A stretch of DNA of 59,802 nt from NCBI GenBank assembly GCA_903893795.1, contig CAITNO010000076.1, forward strand, positions 1-59,802, given 5' to 3'. The first letter of the stretch is position 1; every line of letters begins with the position of its first letter. The translations under genes were made by a program, and so were the position numbers. Shown one piece after another: positions 26,624 through 35,051 of this stretch. The notes under the pieces were generated by a model. The model had not been told where the DNA came from. It searched no databases and saw only the letters and a program-made list of their open reading frames with translations. This stretch comes from Candidatus Hydrogenedentota bacterium (GTDB lineage: Bacteria; Hydrogenedentota; Hydrogenedentia; Hydrogenedentales; CAITNO01).

Positions 26624-27505
26624 TCATGTTGCAATCACCCGCCGTTTCAGCAAACCCCGCAGATAGCCCGCATAGGCGCTCTTGCCCATGCGGTCACAAG
26701 CCTGCTCCACTTCCTTTTCACCGATCCAGCCGCTGTTCCAGCCTATTTCCTCCAGACAGGCAATCTTGAGGCCCTGCCGTTCTTCTATGGCCTGCACAAA
26801 CTGGCCCGCCTCCATGAGGCTGCGGTTGGTGCCCGTGTCGAGCCAGGCCACGCCGCGCCCCAGCACGCTCACGTCGAGTTTTCCCTGCTCCAGGTAAACC
26901 CGGTTGAGATCGGTTATTTCCAGTTCGCCGCGCGGGCTGGGCGTGAGCGTCTTGGCTATGTCCACCACCTCGGACCCGTAGAAATACAGGCCTGGCACCG
27001 CATAAGAACTTTTCGGTTGGGCCGGTTTTTCTTCGAGGCTGATGGCATGGCCTTCACCGTCAAACTCAACGACGCCATAGCGCTCGGGGTCGCTCACATA
27101 ATAGGCGAAGATGAGCGCGCCCGTTTTCAGCTTGGCCGCCTCGTGGAGGTTTCGGGTGATGCCGTGACCGTAGAAAATGTTGTCCCCAAGCACTAGGCTT
27201 ACGGGGGCGTCGCCGATGAACTTCTCGCCTATGAGAAAGGCCTGTGCGAGTCCGTCCGGGCTCGGCTGCTCGGCGTAGCTCATTGAGATGCCCCACTGCG
27301 CCCCGTCTCCCAGCAACCGGCGAAACATGGGCAGATCGTGCGGGGTCGAGATCAGCAGAATGTCACGGATGCCCGCGATCATCAGCGCGCTCAGCGGGTA
27401 GTAGACCATCGGTTTGTCGTAAACCGGCAGGAGCTGTTTGCTCACCGCCACGGTGAGCGGATGCAGCCGAGAACCGGCTCCGCCCGCAAGCACAATACCC
27501 TTCAC
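26624..27505 (-). CDS. rfbA: Glucose-1-phosphate thymidylyltransferase
   Basis: A 293-aa nucleotidyltransferase that makes dTDP-glucose from glucose-1-phosphate and dTTP, the entry step of the rhamnose pathway. [17 protein letters not shown] is the pyrophosphorylase signature; [12 protein letters not shown] and [10 protein letters not shown] are typical of RmlA. The GTG at 27505 is preceded by GGAG at 7 nt and gives the canonical N-terminus; the 53 upstream codons are not protein-like. It is the first gene of the minus-strand operon rfbA-rfbC-rfbD-rfbB and is divergent from the SGNH gene. Confidence 0.96.
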   Translation of the reverse strand: MKGIVLAGGAGSRLHPLTVAVSKQLLPVYDKPMVYYPLSALMIAGIRDILLISTPHDLPMFRRLLGDGAQWGISMSYAEQPSPDGLAQAFLIGEKFIGDAPVSLVLGDNIFYGHGITRNLHEAAKLKTGALIFAYYVSDPERYGVVEFDGEGHAISLEEKPAQPKSSYAVPGLYFYGSEVVDIAKTLTPSPRGELEITDLNRVYLEQGKLDVSVLGRGVAWLDTGTNRSLMEAGQFVQAIEERQGLKIACLEEIGWNSGWIGEKEVEQACDRMGKSAYAGYLRGLLKRRVIAT

Positions 27506-27923
27506 GTCAGGTCTCCTTTCCCGCGGACGGTGACCAGGCGTCCCGTCCGCATGTGGGGCAGCGTGGGAGGCAATGTGCTGAACGCACCGCCACGCTGTTC
27601 CCGACTGCATGAAACAAGAGGGACCTCCCGGCTCATTCCCTCTTGTTTTCGAATAAACATCCAAAAGAGGTGAAAGTGATGCAAGCCGAGCCGGGCCTGT
27701 TCGGAATCAAACAGGGATTGCTCATACCACTCACCAGAGGTGTCAACGCACTCTTCCCATCCAGTCACGGGGACTCAAAAAGCAGTGGTCAGTGTTAAGG
27801 CACAAGCGAATGCGGGCTAGGAAATAGTTTCCGGTTGCTTGACGCGTGTCTTGAATGCGCATTCCGAAATATTCACATGCAGGGCGCCAGGAAATGCTGG
27901 TGCCAAGACAGGAGAGCGAGCTT
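27506..27923. other. Divergent promoter region between rfbA and the SGNH gene
   Basis: About 420 bp with no gene. It holds a hairpin at 27613-27647 in the leader of rfbA and must contain both divergent promoters, which I cannot place with confidence. Confidence 0.5.
27613..27647 (-). promoter_or_regulatory. 11-bp hairpin in the rfbA leader
   Basis: AACAAGAGGGA (27613-27623) pairs perfectly with TCCCTCTTGTT (27637-27647). On the minus strand the stem ends in TTGTTTCATG, so it could work as an attenuator about 110 nt before the rfbA start. On the plus strand TTTTC follows the stem, but no plus-strand gene precedes it. Confidence 0.4.
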
Positions 27924-28991
27924 ATGGGCACCGCTGAGAGGGCCGCGACTGGCGCGAACGGAAGAAAACCCCGGATGCGTTTCTGGGCTGGAATTCTGTT
28001 CTCGGCAGGCTTTTCAGCAATCCTGGCAATGCTCGTTCTGGAGGGTGCCGTGCGGCTGTTGTGGCCGCAGCGGCCCTATGAGGACTGGGTGGCCCCCGAT
28101 GCCCGCTATGGCCACCTCTACAAGGCCAATCAGCATTCACAATACCCCTTTCCCGGAAGCGATTTTGTGATGGATTTGCGCATCAACTCCCTCGGATTTC
28201 GCGACGATGAACCGGATCCGCCCGTGGCCGGAGGCAAAACCGTCCTGTTCGTGGGGGACTCCTACACCATGGGCTTTGCGCTGGACCTGGAGAGCCGCTT
28301 TGACCGCAGGCTCGCGCGGTTGTTCAAAGAGAATGGCCGGGAGTTCCGGTTCATAAACACCGGGGTGGATGGATGGGGCACAGTGCAGGAGACACGTTAT
28401 GCGGAGGACCATTTCGACACGCTGCGTCCGGATATTGTGGTCCTGACCTTTTGCGAGAACGATGCTTACGACGATGCAACTTTCCTGGCAAGAGGGGGAC
28501 CCACACCGGTCGAAACCCGTCCCGTCCGGCTCTTCCTGCAGACGCACTCCCATCTCTACAGATTCGCCTATGGCCTGCAGTGGATGTGGCAGCATAGGAA
28601 TGAGGTGAAAGAGTTGGGCCGCAGCCAAAAGCCCGACGGCGTGACCGACCCCGCTGACGCCATCACCATCCCCGAGGACCTGTGGCGGCAGTCGCTGCAG
28701 CGACTGCGCGAATTCCACGCGAGTCTCCTGAAATACAATCCCAACGCGGTGCTGATTGTCCAGGCAACGTCCCCCACAAGCGCCGACGTGCGCGCCCATT
28801 TGTCTTCGTTGGACAACGGGACCAGTCTATGCTATGTCGATCTCGGCGGTCCGGTCAGTGCCCTGCCCGTGAAAGAGCGGCGGCTCCCACATGATCCCCA
28901 TTGGAGCGCCAGGGTGCATGAATTAAGTGCCCGCGCCCTGTATGAGCGTATCGCCAAACTTCCACCCACGCTGGGAAATGCTCAGAAATGA
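27924..28991 (+). CDS. Membrane-anchored SGNH/GDSL hydrolase
   Basis: A 355-aa protein with one N-terminal transmembrane helix (about residues 20-42) and a periplasmic SGNH domain. Block I is FVGDSYTMGFAL (Ser113), block II GVDGWGT (Gly), block III CENDAYD (Asn), and block V DPHWS (Asp/His), so the catalytic set is complete. Such proteins often add or remove acetyl groups on extracellular polysaccharides (AlgJ/AlgX-like). The ATG at 27924 is chosen for AGGAG 9 nt upstream; two earlier ATGs lack a ribosome site. It opens the plus-strand polysaccharide module. Confidence 0.82.
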   Translation: MGTAERAATGANGRKPRMRFWAGILFSAGFSAILAMLVLEGAVRLLWPQRPYEDWVAPDARYGHLYKANQHSQYPFPGSDFVMDLRINSLGFRDDEPDPPVAGGKTVLFVGDSYTMGFALDLESRFDRRLARLFKENGREFRFINTGVDGWGTVQETRYAEDHFDTLRPDIVVLTFCENDAYDDATFLARGGPTPVETRPVRLFLQTHSHLYRFAYGLQWMWQHRNEVKELGRSQKPDGVTDPADAITIPEDLWRQSLQRLREFHASLLKYNPNAVLIVQATSPTSADVRAHLSSLDNGTSLCYVDLGGPVSALPVKERRLPHDPHWSARVHELSARALYERIAKLPPTLGNAQK

Positions 28992-29250
28992 CAGGGGTGT
29001 TTGCCTTGACACAAACGTCCCGCGCCGTTGGCAGTGATATAGCGGCATTGTATGACCTGCAAGACTATTACACGGGGAAGAACAGGTGTCAGATTTCGGA
29101 CAGGCGCGGAAAGCCTTCCAGGCTGAGGTGGGCGGCATGATGCGGAAATGTTCTTGCATCACAGCCTGTTTAACGATCTATTGTTCGTGACTATGTTATC
29201 CCGGGTGGGATGAGAGCATGAGCATATCGGAATAAGGTGCCAGCCTGACC

Positions 29251-30162
29251 ATGAATGAGCCGCTGCGAAGCATCAAGGTGTTGATAAGCGTCGTTTACTG
29301 GGTGCTGTTCTTATCCTGGCGCGATGCGCTGGGATGGGCGGGGCTCCTGCGGCGACCACGGTGCGTTGTGCTTCTTTACCACGGCGTGCAGCGGGGGGAG
29401 CGCGAACAGTTTGAATGGCAAATGCGCCTGCTGCTCAAGGTCGCACGCCCTGTCCGGCTGGATTCGGGCGGCAGGTTGGAAAACACATCGAAGCATGCTC
29501 CCGGTGGGGGGCGTCCTCTCTCCGGTCTCGGCGTGGCGGTTACCTTTGATGACGGCTTCGTGTCCGTGGCAGAAAATGCCCTGGAAGTGCTTGCACGGTT
29601 AAATATCCCGGCCGTCATATTTATGCCCGTCGCCTCGATGGGAAAGACGCCGGGATGGTGCGCGGGACCGGATTCAGACAAGCGGATCATGACGGAGGAG
29701 CAGCTTAAAGCGCTCCCGGCCGATCTGATTTCAATCGCCTCGCACAGCATCACCCACCCCCATCTGCCCGAGGTGGACAGCGACACGTTGATATGGGAAA
29801 TGACCCACTCGCGTGAACGGCTTGAGGCCATGACCGGAAAACCCGTGCGCCTCTTCTCTTACCCCTTTGGAGAATGGTCCTCCCGTGAGGAGCGCGCCGC
29901 CCGTGAGGCGGGCTACGAAAAGACTTTTACCATAGAACCGGTCCCTTCATTGCTGGATGCGGGCTCGCCTGTGGGGCGGGTTTGTGTGGAGCCGGGAGAT
30001 GGACCCATTGAGTTCAGATTGAAACTTCTGGGGGCGTACCGGTGGATGCCCTGGGCGTCCCTGCTCAAGCGTGTGTTGAAGAAAAATGCAGCCGCCCTCT
30101 TCGGGCGCCAGGAACAGGCACTCCTCGACGGCAAAGTTACACGGACCGCTTCAGACGGCTAG
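29251..30162 (+). CDS. Polysaccharide deacetylase (second copy)
   Basis: A 303-aa CE4-type deacetylase. TFDDG (98-102) and HSITH (165-169) supply the catalytic base and metal ligands, followed by RLFSYPFGEW, the usual third motif. The hydrophobic N-terminus may anchor it. AAGGTG stands about 11 nt before the ATG. Like the deacetylase at 10039, it is encoded beside a FemAB-like acyltransferase, so the pair occurs twice in the window. Confidence 0.88.
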   Translation: MNEPLRSIKVLISVVYWVLFLSWRDALGWAGLLRRPRCVVLLYHGVQRGEREQFEWQMRLLLKVARPVRLDSGGRLENTSKHAPGGGRPLSGLGVAVTFDDGFVSVAENALEVLARLNIPAVIFMPVASMGKTPGWCAGPDSDKRIMTEEQLKALPADLISIASHSITHPHLPEVDSDTLIWEMTHSRERLEAMTGKPVRLFSYPFGEWSSREERAAREAGYEKTFTIEPVPSLLDAGSPVGRVCVEPGDGPIEFRLKLLGAYRWMPWASLLKRVLKKNAAALFGRQEQALLDGKVTRTASDG

Positions 30163-30282
30163 CGCCTTTTCCCATTCCGGGGCGTGTCCTTTGGGACTCG
30201 GAGTGCGAAGCAGGAGATGGGCACCGTTCAGTGTGTTGATGTTGCCAGCCGCGGCGAACGCGGATATAGGATTACGGACGGC

Positions 30283-31341
30283 ATGAAGATATCGGTTGTT
30301 CAAGGTGAGGACATTGACGCCGGGCATATAGGGTCGTGGCGCCGGGTCCAGGCGGAAAACCCGCTGCTGGCAAGTCCCTTTTTCGCCCCGGAATTCACGC
30401 AGGCCGTGGCCGATGTGCGTGACGATGTGCGCGTCGCCGTCCTTGAGGACCATGGGAGTGTCGCTTTCTTCCCGCATCAGCGGAACGGTGTGCATGGTCG
30501 GCCTGTGGGTGGCCCGCTCTCTGACTACCAGGGAATCATCGCGCGCGACGATGCCTGGATTGACCCGAAGGCACTGTTGCGCGCCTGCAAACTCCATGTG
30601 TTCGAATATGACCACCTCTTGGCTGCGCAGCGAGCCTTCGTTCCAGGACACAGGCACTACGGGCCTTCCTACGTAATCAGTCTCGAAAGCGGGTATGACG
30701 CATTCTTCCAGGCCAAGAAGGCCGCCCATGTCATGGAAATCCGGACCGCAGGACGTCATCAGCGCGCTATGGAGAATGAATTGGGGCCGCTTCGCTTTGT
30801 CCCGCACAGCACGGACCCTGCCATTGTCGAACAGCTCCTGCGGTGGAAACGCCAACAGTACCGGGACACGCAGGTGGCCGATGTGTTTGCCGTTCCATGG
30901 TCGCGCAGGCTCTTGTACCGGATCATTGAATCCCAGGCGCCCTCATTTTCCGGAATGCTGTCGGCACTGTACGCAGGCGACACGTTGGTGGCCGCCCACC
31001 TCGGCATGCGCACGCCTTCCGTCTGGCACTATTGGATTCTTGCCTACGACCATGCGCACGGGCGCTATTCGCCTGGAACGCTCCTGCTGCTCGAAATGCT
31101 GCGCCACGCGGACAGCGTGGGCATCGCCCAGTTTGACCTGGGGAAAGGCTATGCCCCGTACAAAGAGAAACTCCACACCGGCACCATCCCGCTGGCGGAA
31201 GGGTTTTGTGAACGGCCCTCGCTCACGGGCGCGCTTCACCATGCGCGCATGCGGGCGAAAGAGTGGATCCGGCAGTCGTCCCTGCATCCCGTGGCGCGAA
31301 CGCTGGCTCGGCGCCTGGAAAAGCGGCTCAATCATGGATAG
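30283..31341 (+). CDS. FemAB/CelD-like acyltransferase (second copy)
   Basis: A 352-aa paralogue of the 8055-9128 protein: the same N-terminal layout (MKISVVQGEDIDAGHIGSW, then SPFFAPEFTQAV), GRPVGGPLSDYQG, and C-terminal AHLGMRTPSVWHYWILAY with DLGKGYAPYK. The open frame begins at 30184, but homology with the paralogue starts at the ATG at 30283; the ribosome site there is weak, so the start is uncertain. It is probably cytosolic and modifies a polysaccharide precursor. It lies between the deacetylase and a GNAT. Confidence 0.8.
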   Translation: MKISVVQGEDIDAGHIGSWRRVQAENPLLASPFFAPEFTQAVADVRDDVRVAVLEDHGSVAFFPHQRNGVHGRPVGGPLSDYQGIIARDDAWIDPKALLRACKLHVFEYDHLLAAQRAFVPGHRHYGPSYVISLESGYDAFFQAKKAAHVMEIRTAGRHQRAMENELGPLRFVPHSTDPAIVEQLLRWKRQQYRDTQVADVFAVPWSRRLLYRIIESQAPSFSGMLSALYAGDTLVAAHLGMRTPSVWHYWILAYDHAHGRYSPGTLLLLEMLRHADSVGIAQFDLGKGYAPYKEKLHTGTIPLAEGFCERPSLTGALHHARMRAKEWIRQSSLHPVARTLARRLEKRLNHG

Positions 31342-31482
31342 CCGCAGGCCGCTTGGCACCCGGATAGCGCACGCTTTCAACCCGCGCGCTGAAGCGACCG
31401 TTGCCGTGGGCGGTTGCGGTGTTTTCACCGTTGCGGCACCTGGATACAAACGGGGCTCCTCAATGCCCCGGAGGATGGACGG

Positions 31483-32193
31483 ATGAATTCAATGCGCGCG
31501 CGTTGGCGCAATATCGTGCTGCTTGCGAAACAGTTCCGGTTTCGTGAAATCGGACAGAAACTTGCGCATCGTGTCTACTACAACAATTACTCCTACTGTC
31601 TGCGCCGTGATTTGCAAATTCCCTTTCCGGCACCTGAAGCGAAGATTCCCATCATCATCCGCCGGCTTGAACAGGGTGACATCACCAAACTGTTCGCCAA
31701 TGTGGCGGACCTTCCGGCGTCCGATCAGGCCGACCTTTACTCCCGGCTGGACTTTTGGAACGCGAAGGTCCCCACCTGCTACGTCGGGGTCGCCGAGGAC
31801 GGGGCGCCTACCTATATCCAGTGGTTGATGGGTCCGGAGCAAAACGAGAAGATTCAGGCCTTTTTCAACGGCACCTTTCCCGTGCTGGCACCCGATGAGG
31901 CCTTGTTGGAAAATGCGCTGACGCCGGCGGCGTTTCGGGGAAAAGGCATCATGCCCTCGGCGATGGCGCGCATTGCCGAACAGGGCACAACGCTCGGCGC
32001 GCGGTACGTGCTCACCTTCGTTGAGCAGCACAACATTCCATCGCTCAAGGGATGCAAGAAGTCCGGTTTTCTTCCGCACCTGATCCGTCATGAACAGTGG
32101 TTCCTCTTTCGCCGTTCACTGATCTTTACGAAGCTTCCCGAGGGCACACCCTATCCATTTGACGCGGAAGCAGTGGTGCGCGAAGGCGCCTGA
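31483..32193 (+). CDS. GNAT family N-acetyltransferase
   Basis: A 236-aa protein whose last 140 residues show the GNAT fold: TPAAFRGKGIMPSAMARIAEQG is the acetyl-CoA pyrophosphate loop, and VEQHNIPSLKGCKKSGFLP the usual closing strand and helix. The N-terminal 90 residues are less typical. The start at 31483 has GGAGG 8 nt upstream; codons before it are not protein-like. The substrate is probably an amino sugar or related intermediate of the same pathway, judged only by context. Confidence 0.75.
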   Translation: MNSMRARWRNIVLLAKQFRFREIGQKLAHRVYYNNYSYCLRRDLQIPFPAPEAKIPIIIRRLEQGDITKLFANVADLPASDQADLYSRLDFWNAKVPTCYVGVAEDGAPTYIQWLMGPEQNEKIQAFFNGTFPVLAPDEALLENALTPAAFRGKGIMPSAMARIAEQGTTLGARYVLTFVEQHNIPSLKGCKKSGFLPHLIRHEQWFLFRRSLIFTKLPEGTPYPFDAEAVVREGA

Positions 32194-32669
32194 GAGGCTG
32201 GGGCGGTCATCCGTCGGGGCTGCGCGGGTAGCTGTGCATGGGGAGCGGGTTTTCTGCAGGCGGCTCTGGTTGCTGACTATGCTGCCGGTCAAGCGTTGCC
32301 AATACGCTGCAAGTCTGCTGGAGCGGCCCTTTCGTATGTTGGGTGTCGGCCCAGATTCGCGACACATCGCCCCCGCATCACTTTGGCCCTGTCTGCGTCA
32401 AGATGTGGACACCCATTATCTGCCCCTCCCAACCCTTGAAACCGCCACAAGTGCCGAAGCAGATGGAGTTTGTGAACCACGTTCGTTTACGGCACACATC
32501 TTGCTCTGCCTTCAAGACAGTTAGGCGACAGTGACAACAGGCACCCATGAGCGGGAACTCTGTTGCTGTCGGAGAGTGCTTGAAGCGCATACAGTCGGTG
32601 ATTATCCAGTGTGGCGGGGCAATCAAAGGTCTTCACGCTGCCGGCAATCATCATGAAAGGAATTCAGCA
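32194..32669. other. Intergenic region inside the plus-strand module
   Basis: About 475 bp without a supported gene. It includes one occurrence of GGACACCCATT (around 32411), which recurs in other intergenic stretches. No terminator or promoter is clear. Confidence 0.45.
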
Positions 32670-33215
32670 ATGAATCTGCAACTGAACCATACGCAGCGCC
32701 AGGACGAGAACCTGCCGCATATACTGATAGTCGGTGCCAATGAGCGCGCCGGTCACCTGGTGAAGTCTCTTCGGGAAAAGCTTTCCCCTGGATGTCTTAT
32801 TGAGGGGTTTGTCGACGACGACCTTGACCGGCGGGAGTTTTTGGAAGCGCACGGAGTGCCCTGCCTGGGTCCCATTGCCGCCCTTGAACACCTGATGATT
32901 GACCGGGTCATCGACTGCGTGTACGTGTGCCTTCCACTGCGTTCCGCCTACGACAAGGCGGAGGGTGTGCTGAACCTTTGTGAGGAGGCGGGTGTGCCTG
33001 TGCACATGGTGGCCGACTTCCTTCCGTTGCCCGGCGGCACGGGTGCGACATGGTGCATGGTGCCCGAGAATTCCATGGACTTTGTTGAAGGTCCCCAGCG
33101 CAATCCGTCCCCGGCACTGAGTTCCGTGCGGGGCGGGGCGCTGACGCCCTTCCTCACGGCACTTTCCGCCGTCTTCTTTGGGTTGATATCAGGAATGCTG
33201 CTCTTTTCCCAATAG
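32670..33215 (+). CDS. Stand-alone CoA-binding-type domain with C-terminal membrane helix
   Basis: A 181-aa protein. Residues 16-130 form the Rossmann-like domain normally found in the middle of WbaP/EpsB-type sugar transferases: ILIVGANERAGHLVKSLRE, then IEGFVDDDLDRREF and VPVHMVADFL. This matches the equivalent region of the next gene (ALVIGANERTARLLQRIR, IGVLDDDAQRG, LVVHMLADLF). The phosphotransferase domain is absent; instead a single hydrophobic helix ends the protein (about 155-178). AAAGGA lies 8-9 nt before the ATG at 32670. It may regulate or bind the transferase encoded 76 bp downstream. It is not truncated: it has its own start, stop and terminal helix. Confidence 0.7.
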   Translation: MNLQLNHTQRQDENLPHILIVGANERAGHLVKSLREKLSPGCLIEGFVDDDLDRREFLEAHGVPCLGPIAALEHLMIDRVIDCVYVCLPLRSAYDKAEGVLNLCEEAGVPVHMVADFLPLPGGTGATWCMVPENSMDFVEGPQRNPSPALSSVRGGALTPFLTALSAVFFGLISGMLLFSQ

Positions 33216-33291
33216 CCGAACGATGAATGCCCGTGGCCGCCTTTGCCGACCGGTATGAGTCATGGGCGGCGGCCGACGAAGGAGAACACAG

Positions 33292-34707
33292 ATGATGATT
33301 CGCAAAAGGCGTGCATTGGACAGCCTGCTGAGCCAGGCGGTCGCGGTTGGGGACCTTGCGGGCCTCGCCCTGGTGTATGCTGCAGCCGTGTTCATGACTC
33401 TTCCCGGGCCCTTTGGACGCGCGATATCGGCGCACTGCCTTCACCTGCTCCTGCTTGGCGGGTGCTGGCTGGCCGTCACGGCCGGGCGCGATTACTGGCG
33501 GGTGCGAAGCCTGGAGGAAATGCCCGCGTTCTCACGGGCGCTGCTGCTGAATGCCGCCCTTGCGGCGGGGTGCAGCGCGCTGCTCATGCGGTTCTTCTCC
33601 CGCGAGGGGCTGGAACCCGGCTTTCTGTCGGCGTTTTACGGGGGCGGCATCGCGGCAATCGCGTCGGTGCGGCTCTTGATGCTGGCCGCGACGGCCGTCC
33701 TTCACCGGGCGGGGTGGCTGCGCCGCAATGCGCTCGTCATCGGCGCAAACGAGAGAACCGCGCGGTTGCTGCAGCGCATCCGGCACGGGCGCGAATACAC
33801 CGTAATCGGCGTGCTCGATGACGACGCCCAACGCGGCGCGGAATTCTGCGGCAACGGCACGGCCTATCTCGGCGCCTGTTCCGCGCTGCCTGCGGTCCTG
33901 CGGGAAAACGCCATTGACGATTTGTTCGTCGGGTTGACCCTGCGGTCCAATTTTGAGACCATCCAGGAAATCGGCCGGGAGGCGGAACAGGGCGGCCTGG
34001 TGGTCCACATGCTGGCCGATCTGTTCAAGTCGCACCATGCCTGGAACGGTGAAACAGTGGCGGACGACATGGCCATGCTTTCACTCTCTCCCGTCACGGA
34101 AAGCCGGGTTGCGCTGGCGATGAAGCGAGCCGTTGACTTCATTGGCTCCTCGCTGCTTCTGGCCGCATTGTCACCGCTGTTTCTTCTGGTTGCCATCATC
34201 ATAAAGCTCGACTCAAAAGGGCCGATTTTCTTCTTCCAAGAGCGGGCCGGCCGCAACCAGCGCCGTTTCAAGATGGTCAAGTTTCGCTCGATGGTGGCGA
34301 ATGCCGAGGAACTTCGCCGGGCGCTGGAAGCGCAGAACGAGGTAAAGGGCAATGCCTTCAAGATAAAGAGAGATCCCCGTGTGACACGCGTTGGCGCGTT
34401 CATGCGAAAGCACAGCATCGATGAGTTGCCCCAGCTCTTCAATGTCTGGAAGGGCGAGATGAGCCTCGTCGGGCCCCGTCCCGCGGTGGCGGCGGATGCG
34501 GGAAAATATACCCTGGGGGAACGGCGGCGTCTCAGTGTCAAACAGGGCATGACCGGATTGTGGCAGGTGAGCGGCCGCCACAGCCTCTCCTATGAGGAAT
34601 GGCTGCGCCTTGACCTTGGCTACATAGATTCCTGGAGCCTGTATCAGGACTTCATCATCCTGCTCAAGACCTTTCGGGAGGTTGTTCAGGGCAAGAATGC
34701 GGGGTGA
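33292..34707 (+). CDS. Polyprenyl-phosphate sugar phosphotransferase (WbaP/EpsB-like)
   Basis: A 471-aa initiating transferase that places the first sugar phosphate on undecaprenyl phosphate at the inner membrane. The N-terminal third has three or four membrane helices, followed by a CoA-binding-type Rossmann domain (about 145-270), another helix (IGSSLLLAALSPLFLLVAIII), and the catalytic domain. Key segments are GPIFFFQERAGRNQRRFKM, the SIDELPQLFNV Asp-Glu motif, and SLVGPRPAV with GMTGLWQVSGR. The ATG at 33292 has GGAG at 7 nt. The gene is closed by a strong terminator at 34773. Confidence 0.92.
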   Translation: MMIRKRRALDSLLSQAVAVGDLAGLALVYAAAVFMTLPGPFGRAISAHCLHLLLLGGCWLAVTAGRDYWRVRSLEEMPAFSRALLLNAALAAGCSALLMRFFSREGLEPGFLSAFYGGGIAAIASVRLLMLAATAVLHRAGWLRRNALVIGANERTARLLQRIRHGREYTVIGVLDDDAQRGAEFCGNGTAYLGACSALPAVLRENAIDDLFVGLTLRSNFETIQEIGREAEQGGLVVHMLADLFKSHHAWNGETVADDMAMLSLSPVTESRVALAMKRAVDFIGSSLLLAALSPLFLLVAIIIKLDSKGPIFFFQERAGRNQRRFKMVKFRSMVANAEELRRALEAQNEVKGNAFKIKRDPRVTRVGAFMRKHSIDELPQLFNVWKGEMSLVGPRPAVAADAGKYTLGERRRLSVKQGMTGLWQVSGRHSLSYEEWLRLDLGYIDSWSLYQDFIILLKTFREVVQGKNAG

Positions 34708-35051
34708 CGGGTTTCTGAATGCACCACATCCGGCGGAACGCCCTGCCGCAACAATGCGGGCAACACGGGTTTAACGGTCAGAAGTGACGTCATTTCGCCA
34801 CTTCTGACCGTTCTCTTTCGGACACCCATTGGAATACATGCACCCACCACCGCGTTCTGTTGTGTGTTGTAAACAATTGAAACGGTGTGTGAACCCCGCG
34901 GGCACCGCTGGGTTGTTTCCGGCTTTGGGCAGTGCGTCCGCCGTGACATTGGGTCAGGCAGACCACTCCCGTTACATTGCGGATAGCATTCCCCGGCATC
35001 GAGCGGGCGGATGATTACGTCCGCACTTCCCCGCGAACCGGGGAAACTTCC
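34708..35051. other. Intergenic region between sugar transferase and sigma-54 activator
   Basis: About 340 bp containing the terminator at 34773-34818 and a GGACACCCATT motif just after it. It should contain the promoter of the activator gene, which I cannot identify. No gene is visible. Confidence 0.5.
34773..34818 (+). terminator. Rho-independent terminator of the plus-strand polysaccharide module
   Basis: AACGGTCAGAAGTG (34773-34786) pairs with CACTTCTGACCGTT (34799-34812), a perfect 14-bp stem, followed by CTCTTT. It lies 66 bp after the sugar transferase stop. Confidence 0.85.

Noticed and set aside
29028..29045. Possible sigma-54 promoter TGGCA-N6-TAGC upstream of the second deacetylase
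   Set aside because: The GG and GC spacing is right, but the -12 element is TAGC instead of TTGC and there is no conserved flank; too weak to report.
32547..32669. Longer N-terminus for the CoA-binding-type protein
   Set aside because: The upstream codons are not protein-like, and the ATG at 32670 has AAAGGA at correct spacing and begins just before the conserved domain.
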